Positions 1-5,242 of a DNA stretch of 5,242 nucleotides are shown here, one piece after another. The notes beneath the pieces are model-generated. The model saw nothing but the letters and a program-made list of their open reading frames with translations, was not told where the DNA came from and did not search any database. Source of the DNA: Bacteriovoracaceae bacterium. Its GTDB lineage: Bacteria; Bdellovibrionota; UBA1018. The position numbers and the translations under genes are program-made. The stretch is taken from NCBI GenBank assembly GCA_023250795.1, contig JAHFAB010000162.1:1-5242 (forward strand). Reading direction: 5' to 3'. The first letter of the stretch is position 1. Each line of letters starts with the position of its first letter.

Positions 1-1192
1 AAAACGTTTGGGATGAACTGAGCCATACACCTGCGCTCCGAGTAGCAACTGATCTTTGGATCAATTTTTCTAATTTTGGCCCCATTGAAACTAAAAATGT
101 TATAAAAAAAATAGGAATTAAAAAACGTACGGAGACAAACCAAAATTTCATAAAAACAAGGACCACACATCCGGCAAAAAGAGGGGTAATTATTGTCCAA
201 TAATAACCATAGAGCCCCCAGGGCAACATGAGTGCAATCATTAGCAAGAGAGTTCCTGGCCAAACCAGTTCCCATACTGGTGTATTTTCACGATTCCGAA
301 TAAAACTAATCACGGCTCTCCCAAATGCAAAAAATGTAACCATCGATACGATCCAAGCCCAAGGACCTCCTGCTTTTATGAAATGCAAAAGAATTTCTAC
401 ACCCTTTGGATTGGAGAAATACCTTTGAGTATAACTCCCTGTCCGTCCAACCCTCATAGCAAGGACAAACCATCCCAACCCAAGAGCAAGTATAATTAAG
501 CTTTGAAAAATGACTCTTTTTAGAGTTTTATTTTTCTGAAATACCTGAGCTGTAATCAATGGAATCAAAAATACAACTGCTGATGACTTAGCACCTAAAG
601 CTAAAAGAAAGGAAAGAACTGAAATAAAAAAACTGAACAAGGATTTTTGGAGCGATGAATACCAGGCGATCAGTATAAAACCAATGGCTAACTTTTCTTG
701 GAGTGAGATAAGATTGATCAGGTTAAGACTGGGTGTGAATGAGAGATAAACCAAGAAGAAAAGAAGCTGAATATGCGTTAGAGTAAAAGTTTCATTAGAT
801 TTTGAAAATAATAGCTTAGAGAATAAAACGCTATATCCATATGCAGTACCCAAATAGATGAGAAAGCAAAGAAAATAGATCCAATGTGGCTCTAAAGAAT
901 AACGAACCCCTAAAAATCCATAAACAAAATAACACCAAAGAGCGTACGTGGGGCGTATAAGCCCCCACTGGATATCGTCCCTGACAAAGCTCCTGAGATA
1001 TGAAAGTAAATTCCAATCAAAAAGAGGATTTTTGAAACCGTAGATCATCGAAACATCATCCATGACTCCCCACTCCATTGGGCTTGCCACAAGAATCAGT
1101 GCTCTCCAAATCAGAAAACTCAATACTCCACTCAATACTCCACTGATGAGAAAATAAGATGATCTTCCTCTGTTTTTTAGTAGTTTGTTCAT
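1..1192 (-). CDS. Polytopic membrane protein, possible GT-C-type glycosyltransferase (3' end outside window)
   Basis: An uninterrupted minus-strand frame of 397 codons runs from ATG at 1192 off the left edge, so the C-terminus is missing. An in-frame TAA at 1202-1204 lies just upstream, which makes this ATG the first possible one. The product is strongly hydrophobic with roughly ten predicted membrane segments by eye, near residues 13-36, 83-97, 103-124, 141-162, 168-181, 186-215, 228-246, 277-297, 311-329 and 333-370. After the first segment a predicted outside loop carries D45-D46 (GVMDDVSM) and later D72-D73. Paired acidic residues in the first loop are typical of GT-C glycosyltransferases that use polyprenyl-phosphate sugars. 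That assignment is inference: a Wzy-like polymerase or another polysaccharide membrane protein is possible. Residues 371-397 become more polar and may begin a soluble tail. No Shine-Dalgarno sequence sits before the start. It overlaps a short upstream hydrophobic frame by ATGA, which suggests coupled translation. Confidence 0.85.
   Translation of the reverse strand, partial: MNKLLKNRGRSSYFLISGVLSGVLSFLIWRALILVASPMEWGVMDDVSMIYGFKNPLFDWNLLSYLRSFVRDDIQWGLIRPTYALWCYFVYGFLGVRYSLEPHWIYFLCFLIYLGTAYGYSVLFSKLLFSKSNETFTLTHIQLLFFLVYLSFTPSLNLINLISLQEKLAIGFILIAWYSSLQKSLFSFFISVLSFLLALGAKSSAVVFLIPLITAQVFQKNKTLKRVIFQSLIILALGLGWFVLAMRVGRTGSYTQRYFSNPKGVEILLHFIKAGGPWAWIVSMVTFFAFGRAVISFIRNRENTPVWELVWPGTLLLMIALMLPWGLYGYYWTIITPLFAGCVVLVFMKFWFVSVRFLIPIFFITFLVSMGPKLEKLIQRSVATRSAGVWLSSSQTF
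1118..1144. repeat. 12-base direct tandem repeat, 2.25 copies
   Basis: On the minus strand the unit AGTGGAGTATTG occurs twice head to tail and is followed by a third AGT. All copies are identical and in frame. It encodes S-G-V-L twice within the first membrane segment of the membrane protein (residues 17-25). Because 12 is a multiple of three, gain or loss of a unit would add or remove four residues without a frameshift. Confidence 0.9.
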
Positions 1193-1272
1193 GGAGTAGA
1201 ATTAATAAACCTTAACGCTGTTAACGTAAGCAATAATCCAATCACAAGAAGGACCTCTTTGAGTTTTTCCAT
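1189..1272 (-). CDS. Possible 27-residue single-span membrane peptide overlapping the next gene
   Basis: ATG at 1272 opens a 27-codon frame ending in TGA at 1189-1191. That stop overlaps the ATG of the large membrane protein (ATGA, 1189-1192). The peptide begins MEKLKEV and contains a hydrophobic run, VLLVIGLLLTLTAL, flanked by charged residues (E, K and K before it, R after it). This looks like one membrane span with a basic end. An in-frame TGA lies just before the ATG, so the frame is not the tail of a longer uninterrupted gene. No good Shine-Dalgarno sequence is visible (a GGGG lies about 17 bases upstream). It could be a coupling leader or a tiny partner of the membrane protein, the degraded end of a lost gene, or chance. 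I do not recognise it and claim no function. Confidence 0.35.
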   Translation of the reverse strand: MEKLKEVLLVIGLLLTLTALRFINSTP

Positions 1273-1288
1273 GAAAAATCAATATAAC
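1259..1288 (+). promoter_or_regulatory. Candidate sigma70-type promoter for the aldolase-cytidylyltransferase pair
   Basis: TTGAGT at 1259-1264 and TATAAC at 1283-1288 are separated by 18 bases and resemble -35 and -10 hexamers. Transcription would begin near 1295, leaving a leader of about 80 bases before the ATG at 1375. The site lies in the divergent intergenic region where a promoter for the rightward genes is expected, and it overlaps the short minus-strand frame at 1189-1272. It was recognised by eye only, and chance matches are common in AT-rich DNA. No comparably good pair was found for the leftward transcript. Confidence 0.35.
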
Positions 1289-1374
1289 CCCGCTCTTTTT
1301 GCGACCATCACATCTTTTATTTTTACCTGTAACATAAGATAGACAAGTACTCATTGTTTAATTATAAAGCCCTA

Positions 1375-2151
1375 ATGACTCCTGCACAAAAACTAAAAGA
1401 CAAATTTCGCTCGCGCACGTTGACTTTGGGTACTTGGGTGAGCTTAGGAAATTCGTCTATTGCAGAAGTGATGGTTCAAGCAGGCTACGACTGGGTGACC
1501 ATAGACAACGAACACTCCATGTTAAACCCTAAGGATATCCAAACTCTAATTACCACCATACAAGGTGCTGGGGCATGCGCTCTTGTAAGACTTTCTGAAA
1601 ACCAGGGAATAGAAATCCGAAAAATCATGGATGCGGGTGCCGATGGAGTCATTTGCCCTATGATCAATAATGCAAATGATGCCAAACTTTTGATAGATGC
1701 AGTGAAGTATCCCCCACTCGGTAAAAGAAGTTATGGATTATACAGGGCACAGGGATACGGATCTCACCCTATCCCTTACTTCGAATCTATTAATGAACGA
1801 TCCATTGTCATTGCTCTCATTGAACAAATAGAGGGGGTGCGAAACCTTGAGTCTATTTTAGATGTTCCAGGCCTAGATGGAGTTATCATTGGTCCATACG
1901 ATCTATCTGGATCATTGGGATTACCTGGACAATTGAACCACCCAAAAGTTTTAGCTGCAGAAGAGACCGTACTCTCCATTTGTAAAAAAAGAGGGATTTC
2001 ATGTGGCGCACATTTGGTTCATCCCGAGCCTGCCATTATTGAAGCAAAGTTTAAAATGGGTTATACTTTTTTTGCTTTAGGCACTGACTTTATCTTTATT
2101 TCAGAAGCAGCAAAACAAACTTTAGAATTTGCTCAGAAAGCTTTTACCTAA
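1375..2151 (+). CDS. HpcH/HpaI-family class II pyruvate aldolase
   Basis: This 258-residue protein matches the usual length and layout of the HpaI (4-hydroxy-2-oxoheptanedioate aldolase) family. These metal-dependent enzymes reversibly join pyruvate to an aldehyde, giving a 4-hydroxy-2-oxo acid. Visible motifs are GTWVSLG at 19-25, DNEHS at 44-48 with the expected catalytic His47, VR with Arg72 (pyruvate binding), DAGADGVICP at 86-95, RAQGYG at 124-129, and the two expected metal ligands Glu150 (ALIEQIEG) and Asp176 (GPYDLS). The active site therefore looks complete. I chose ATG 1375 because it leaves about 18 residues before GTW, as is usual in the family. An in-frame TTG at 1354 would add seven residues (MFNYKAL). 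Neither start has a clear ribosome binding site. It lies 3 bases upstream of a CMP-sugar synthetase gene. That context points to synthesis of a 3-deoxy-2-ulosonic acid for a glycan rather than aromatic breakdown. The aldehyde substrate is unknown. Confidence 0.88.
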   Translation: MTPAQKLKDKFRSRTLTLGTWVSLGNSSIAEVMVQAGYDWVTIDNEHSMLNPKDIQTLITTIQGAGACALVRLSENQGIEIRKIMDAGADGVICPMINNANDAKLLIDAVKYPPLGKRSYGLYRAQGYGSHPIPYFESINERSIVIALIEQIEGVRNLESILDVPGLDGVIIGPYDLSGSLGLPGQLNHPKVLAAEETVLSICKKRGISCGAHLVHPEPAIIEAKFKMGYTFFALGTDFIFISEAAKQTLEFAQKAFT

Positions 2152-2154
2152 CAT

Positions 2155-2910
2155 ATGCTAAAAACTGCTGTCATTATCCCTTGTCGAATGGCTGCCACTC
2201 GGTTTCCAGGTAAGCCTCTCACACCTATTTTAGGATTACCAATGATCGAGCATGTTTATAAAAGATGCGTCTTGGCAGTAGGAGCAGATTCAGTTTGGAT
2301 TGCCACATGTGACTCAGAGATTGAGGAAGCAGCTAAAAAATTTCATGCGCCAGTAATCATGACTGCAAACACTCATACCCGCTGTACGGATCGCGTAGCT
2401 GAAGCAGCACTGAAAATCAATGCTGATATCATTGTCAATGTACAAGGAGATGAACCGGTTTTAAACCCACAAGCTATTCATGATGTACTGAAGCCATTTA
2501 AAGAGAATAAAAACTGCTATGCGAGTAATCTGATTCAAAAAATTAATCCTGAAATAGAAAATCCCACAAATTATAATATTGTCAAAGTTGTTTTTAACAA
2601 CCAGAGAAATGCTCTTTATTTTTCAAGAGAACCGATTCCGACCCAACAAAGAGCTTCTGAAATACCTCAATATTTCAAACAACTGGGAGTAATGGCATTT
2701 AGCCGTTCTTTTTTACAAATTTTTTCTAAACTCCCACAAACTCCATTAGAAATCTTAGAGTCGGTTGACATGCTCAGAGTACTCGAGCACGGCTACGCAC
2801 TCCAATGTGTAGAAACTCAGTTTCAAGCTCTTGCCATAGATGTCCCTCAAGATATACCTCCCGTAGAAGAGGCCCTGAAAAAAGATTCTTATTTTAAGCA
2901 GTATTCGTAA
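2155..2910 (+). CDS. KdsB-like CMP-3-deoxy-ulosonate cytidylyltransferase
   Basis: This 251-residue protein has the normal length of CMP-Kdo synthetase (3-deoxy-manno-octulosonate cytidylyltransferase). That cytoplasmic enzyme activates a 3-deoxy-2-ulosonic acid with CTP, releasing pyrophosphate. The nucleotide-binding start is IPCRMAATRFPGKPL at residues 8-22. Other hallmarks are NVQGDEP at 95-101 (Asp99 is the expected Mg2+ ligand), IVKVV at 142-146, ALYFSREPIP at 153-162, LGVMAF at 178-183, the LE...LRVLEHG region near 199-213, and IDVPQD at 228-233, whose Asp is the expected second metal ligand. The segment that usually reads H-x-SGT-D/E-R is HTRCTDR at 74-80, so the Ser-Gly pair is replaced by Arg-Cys. 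Pairing with an aldolase rather than kdsA or kdsC suggests a pathway-specific paralogue whose substrate may differ from Kdo, so I do not assign kdsB. Its last 22 bases overlap the end of the opposing dehydrogenase gene. Confidence 0.88.
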   Translation: MLKTAVIIPCRMAATRFPGKPLTPILGLPMIEHVYKRCVLAVGADSVWIATCDSEIEEAAKKFHAPVIMTANTHTRCTDRVAEAALKINADIIVNVQGDEPVLNPQAIHDVLKPFKENKNCYASNLIQKINPEIENPTNYNIVKVVFNNQRNALYFSREPIPTQQRASEIPQYFKQLGVMAFSRSFLQIFSKLPQTPLEILESVDMLRVLEHGYALQCVETQFQALAIDVPQDIPPVEEALKKDSYFKQYS

Positions 2911-3851
2911 GATTCAGGGTTTTTTGCATGATCTAAACCCTCTATTGCCGCCCGCCCCATGGCTAAGATAGCCTCTTCAGCACTACCCCCAATGTGAGGA
3001 GTACAATAAAAATTTGGCAAACGGATCAACTCTGGGTCTTCTGGGGGTTCTATTGAGAAAACATCAAAAGCAGCCCCTGCTAATTTTCCGGCTTTTAGCT
3101 GATTTTTGAGTGCTACTTCATCTACAATTTTTCCGCGAGAAGTGTTAATCAGATAGGCCGATGGTTTCAAAAAACTTAGTTTTTTGTCATTGAGAAAATC
3201 AGTCGTCGTTTCGTTCAGCGGAATATGTAAGCTAACAAGATCCGATTTTTTGAGCAAAGTTTCTAGATCCATGGGAATGATCGCATGCAAAGCATAAAAC
3301 TCTGGATACTCCACAATATCATAGACTAAAATTTTGCACCCAAACGGCTTGAGGAGTTGAACTAAGTCTTTTCCTACATTTCCACACCCAATAATACCAA
3401 CAGTTTTTCCAGTTAGGAGATTTCCTGATCTCGGCTTCCATTTTCCCTCGAGTAATTCAGCATGAGCAATATGAGCTTGGTGAACCAACAAAAGCGCAAA
3501 AACCAAAGTCAGTTCAGCAACTGAACGTCTATTGACCCCGGGAGTCCAACCTAAAAGAATCCCCTGCTTTTGCATCGCCCTCAGATCTAACATATCTAGT
3601 CCAACACCATATTTAGAAATGATTTTTAATTCAGGAAGTTGTGAAAGCACAACAGAGTCAAAAATTTCTAGGCCACTAATCACCTTAGTATGTCCCCTGA
3701 GAAATGAGACGAGATCTTCCCCACTCAAAATTTTTCCAGTTTGATTAAAACTAACGTTCTCATAACATTCTAATAATTCAGCTCTTAAAACAGGGTGTTT
3801 TGCAAACGATCGAGAAGTCACTGCAACGGGAGTTTTGGACTTAGAACTCAT
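2889..3851 (-). CDS. D-2-hydroxyacid dehydrogenase, phosphoglycerate-dehydrogenase type
   Basis: This 320-residue protein has the usual length of short D-isomer-specific 2-hydroxyacid dehydrogenases, without the C-terminal ACT regulatory domain of many SerA enzymes. They interconvert 2-hydroxy and 2-oxo acids with NAD(P). The NAD-binding fold starts near residue 148 with GIIGCGNVGKD, giving G155-x-G157-x-x-G160. Asp178 (VYDIVEY) follows at the strand end that normally favours NAD. The catalytic residues are all present: Arg239 in NTSRG, Glu268 in FSIEPPEDP and His286 in TPHIGG. The substrate-side motifs KYGVGLDMLD (80-89) and GVNRRSVAE (105-113) also match the family. It is the last gene of a three-gene operon, 5 bases after the SIS gene. 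No Shine-Dalgarno sequence is visible, so coupling to the upstream gene is likely. It may make or consume a hydroxy-acid precursor of the glycan, but the actual substrate is not readable from the sequence. Its end overlaps the opposing cytidylyltransferase gene by 22 bases. Confidence 0.9.
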   Translation of the reverse strand: MSSKSKTPVAVTSRSFAKHPVLRAELLECYENVSFNQTGKILSGEDLVSFLRGHTKVISGLEIFDSVVLSQLPELKIISKYGVGLDMLDLRAMQKQGILLGWTPGVNRRSVAELTLVFALLLVHQAHIAHAELLEGKWKPRSGNLLTGKTVGIIGCGNVGKDLVQLLKPFGCKILVYDIVEYPEFYALHAIIPMDLETLLKKSDLVSLHIPLNETTTDFLNDKKLSFLKPSAYLINTSRGKIVDEVALKNQLKAGKLAGAAFDVFSIEPPEDPELIRLPNFYCTPHIGGSAEEAILAMGRAAIEGLDHAKNPESYEYCLK

Positions 3852-3856
3852 AATTA

Positions 3857-4534
3857 CTATGTAGGCGATTGAACAGAATTGAAAACTAAATCCAACGGGT
3901 GTTGTATAGACTGACGTGAAGTCCTATGTAGAGATTGGCAATGGTACATGAGATATGCACTTGTCAGATGGTCAAGCATCATATGAACGTCTTCGACTGG
4001 ACCATATTCGCCTTTCTGAGTCGGAACATGAATATTGAGCTTTACTATTTTCCTTAATTTCCCACCCTCAAATCCAGTGAGCCCAACAGTAAAACCACCC
4101 TCTTGATTTGTATATTCTATAGCTTTTAAAATATTGGGAGAATTACCTGATGCAGAAATCCCCACCACTACATCACCTGGCCGGAATAAAACTTTGAGTT
4201 GCTGTAAAAAAATTTCTTCGTAACCAGAGTCATTCGCGATAGCAGTTATTGTGGCAAGGTTATCTGTCAAACTCGTTACACGAAACGGTTTATCCAAAGT
4301 TTTTGTGCCAATCGCCAGATCATTGGCAAAATGACTAGCCGTAGCGGCGCTCCCTCCATTTCCAATAAAAAAAATTTGGGCTCCACGATTTCTAGCCTCT
4401 ATGAGAGTTTCAATAAACCCAGCAATAGCAAGGGGGTCTATCTGAGAAAGCAGTTCTTTTAAATAATTCATGTAACCTATTGAAAAATTTTTCGGATCTG
4501 AATTTTCAGAATAAATTTTCTCCACTTGATTCAT
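3857..4534 (-). CDS. SIS-domain sugar-phosphate isomerase, GmhA-like
   Basis: This 225-residue protein contains one SIS domain and resembles GmhA, the phosphoheptose isomerase that converts sedoheptulose 7-phosphate to D-glycero-D-manno-heptose 7-phosphate. Motifs are FIGNGGSAATASHFANDL at residues 56-73, SLTDNLATITAIANDSGYEE at 88-107, GISASGNSPN at 125-134 (phosphate-binding loop), GLTGFEGG at 151-158, and GPVEDVHMMLDH at 178-189. His68 and His189 align by eye with metal and catalytic histidines of GmhA. The expected Glu four residues after His68 is Asp72, and the position of the usual Gln before the last His is Glu181. About 25 residues after residue 200 form a tail outside the usual core. 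The ATG overlaps the stop of the upstream oxidoreductase (ATGA), and a good Shine-Dalgarno AGGA lies five bases before it (4540-4543). Substrate specificity is uncertain; a heptose or related sugar phosphate is the natural guess. Confidence 0.87.
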   Translation of the reverse strand: MNQVEKIYSENSDPKNFSIGYMNYLKELLSQIDPLAIAGFIETLIEARNRGAQIFFIGNGGSAATASHFANDLAIGTKTLDKPFRVTSLTDNLATITAIANDSGYEEIFLQQLKVLFRPGDVVVGISASGNSPNILKAIEYTNQEGGFTVGLTGFEGGKLRKIVKLNIHVPTQKGEYGPVEDVHMMLDHLTSAYLMYHCQSLHRTSRQSIQHPLDLVFNSVQSPT

Positions 4535-5242
4535 ATAGTTCCTACTTTAGCCTCTGGTGGAATTTTGTCATCCAGTCCATAAGTAGCACGCCATACAGGG
4601 TCAGCACAATAAATTCGATAAACGAGTTCAAGTGTTCGAAGTGCCTCTTGAGAAGAACCTTCAGTAATCCGCCTGTCTTTTAAAACAGCATCCGCAAAAT
4701 CTGCAATTTCATCACGCCACGAGTTGTCCTCGTTATAGAGCGTGGTCTGTTCTCTTGGTAGACCCTGGTCATTTTTTCCAACTGTAGCAATCGTGATAGT
4801 TTCTTCACCATAACTTTTAGACCCTGAAAGAATACCAGAAAGAGTCATAGATCCTTTTTGGAAACCAACCGCAAGATGAAATCGATGTCTCCACTGGGTC
4901 GCAGAGGAATGTAAAAAGGCTACTACTCCTTTTTCTGTACGCATCAAAGCATAGGCATTATCTTCGACATCATGATTCCAAAAACCATTGGAAACAAAAC
5001 TATGGATCTCTTGAAAATCACCCGCAAAGAGCCTCATCAGATCTACCATATGAATTCCTTGGTCTAAAAGAATCCCCCCTCCTGCAATATCCCGTTTTGT
5101 TCTCCAATCTGAATTAAAATTAATAATCTGAGATTTCCCATAAACCCCTCTCAAATTAATAATCTCTCCAAGTTGTTTACTTTGGGAAATCTTCAAAGCC
5201 TCTTTTACAGAATCATGATAGCGATGATTGAATCCATACTTC
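4531..5242 (-). CDS. Gfo/Idh/MocA-family oxidoreductase (5' end outside window)
   Basis: The frame is open to the right edge, so the gene starts outside the window; 236 residues plus a TGA stop are visible. The family usually runs to 330-370 residues, so roughly the first 100-130, holding the NAD(P)-binding Rossmann fold, are missing. The visible part opens with KYGFNHRYHDSVKEAL, the usual family sequence that follows the Rossmann domain and catalytic EKP loop. GGGILLDQGIHMVDL then follows at in-window residues 54-68, with the expected Asp60, His64 and Asp67. The rest forms the C-terminal sheet domain, including a SWRDEIADFADAV segment and a family-typical end. A TTG at 5194-5196 could be taken as a start, but it lies inside conserved sequence and is not believable. 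These enzymes oxidise or reduce sugar hydroxyls with NAD(P), often on nucleotide sugars in glycan pathways; here the substrate is unknown. It is the first visible gene of an operon and overlaps the SIS gene by ATGA. Confidence 0.9.
   Translation of the reverse strand, partial: KYGFNHRYHDSVKEALKISQSKQLGEIINLRGVYGKSQIINFNSDWRTKRDIAGGGILLDQGIHMVDLMRLFAGDFQEIHSFVSNGFWNHDVEDNAYALMRTEKGVVAFLHSSATQWRHRFHLAVGFQKGSMTLSGILSGSKSYGEETITIATVGKNDQGLPREQTTLYNEDNSWRDEIADFADAVLKDRRITEGSSQEALRTLELVYRIYCADPVWRATYGLDDKIPPEAKVGTI
4540..4543 (-). promoter_or_regulatory. Ribosome binding site of the SIS gene
   Basis: AGGA on the minus strand lies five bases before the ATG at 4534. It is the only well-placed Shine-Dalgarno core among the starts in this window, and it supports the chosen SIS start inside the end of the upstream gene. 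Confidence 0.55.

Noticed and set aside
228..1016. Short frames at 228-428 (plus) and 831-1016 (minus).
   Set aside because: Both lie inside the long uninterrupted membrane-protein frame and are shadows in other frames.
1271..1342. A 23-codon plus-strand frame (MKNQYNP...) before the aldolase.
   Set aside because: It would overlap the candidate -10 element and the minus-strand short frame, has no ribosome binding site and shows no recognisable pattern.
1202..1354. A 50-codon minus-strand frame (MSTCLSY...) upstream of and in phase with the membrane protein.
   Set aside because: It ends in TAA at 1202-1204, has no ribosome binding site, its composition is unlike a folded domain, and it overlaps the candidate promoter and the better-placed 27-codon frame.
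1354..1374. TTG at 1354 as the start of the aldolase.
   Set aside because: The extra seven residues are not expected in the family, and ATG 1375 gives the usual distance to GTW. It cannot be fully excluded because neither start has a clear ribosome binding site.
1485..1979. Minus-strand frames at 1485-1685 and 1776-1979.
   Set aside because: They are antisense to the aldolase, whose conserved motifs show which frame is real.
2916..2941. Inverted repeat AGGGTTT...AAACCCT with a 12-base loop just after the cytidylyltransferase stop.
   Set aside because: The stem is only 7 base pairs, no T-run follows it on the plus strand, and it lies within the coding sequence of the opposing dehydrogenase, so it is not a convincing terminator.
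3532..4683. Plus-strand frames at 3532-3744 and 4480-4683.
   Set aside because: They are antisense to the dehydrogenase, isomerase and oxidoreductase genes, which carry clear family motifs.

Overview
The window is a piece of a surface-polysaccharide (O-antigen or capsule type) biosynthesis locus from an AT-rich Gram-negative bacterium, about 40% G+C by eye. The Gram-negative inference rests on a CMP-Kdo-synthetase-type gene. The mix of a lone polytopic GT-C-like membrane protein, an HpaI-type aldolase, a KdsB-like cytidylyltransferase, a D-2-hydroxyacid dehydrogenase, a GmhA-like SIS isomerase and a Gfo/Idh/MocA oxidoreductase resembles the lipopolysaccharide loci of spirochaetes such as Leptospira. 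That assignment is tentative and rests on recall of gene content, not on a search.

Layout. Positions 1-1192 (minus) hold a large multi-spanning membrane protein whose 3' end lies outside the window. A 27-codon hydrophobic reading frame (1189-1272, minus) overlaps its start by ATGA. A short divergent intergenic region (about 1193-1374) carries a plausible sigma70-type promoter pointing right. Rightward come an HpcH/HpaI aldolase (1375-2151) and, 3 bases later, a KdsB-like CMP-sugar synthetase (2155-2910). Facing them on the minus strand is a tight three-gene operon read from right to left: a Gfo/Idh/MocA oxidoreductase (4531-5242, N-terminus outside), a SIS-domain sugar-phosphate isomerase (3857-4534, ATGA overlap) and a D-2-hydroxyacid dehydrogenase (2889-3851, 5-base gap). 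The two convergent units overlap by 22 bases at their 3' ends.

How the genes may work together (inference). The SIS protein could isomerise a sugar phosphate, and the two dehydrogenases could oxidise or reduce a sugar or a hydroxy-acid intermediate. The aldolase could join pyruvate to an aldehyde to give a 3-deoxy-2-ulosonic acid, and the KdsB-like enzyme could activate that acid with CTP for a glycosyltransferase. No PEP-dependent synthase (KdsA/NeuB type) and no KdsC-type phosphatase is in the window. The aldolase may therefore replace that step in making an unusual Kdo-like acid. The product cannot be named from sequence alone.

No tRNA, rRNA, CRISPR array, insertion sequence or clear intrinsic terminator was seen, and there is no gene-free stretch longer than about 180 bases.
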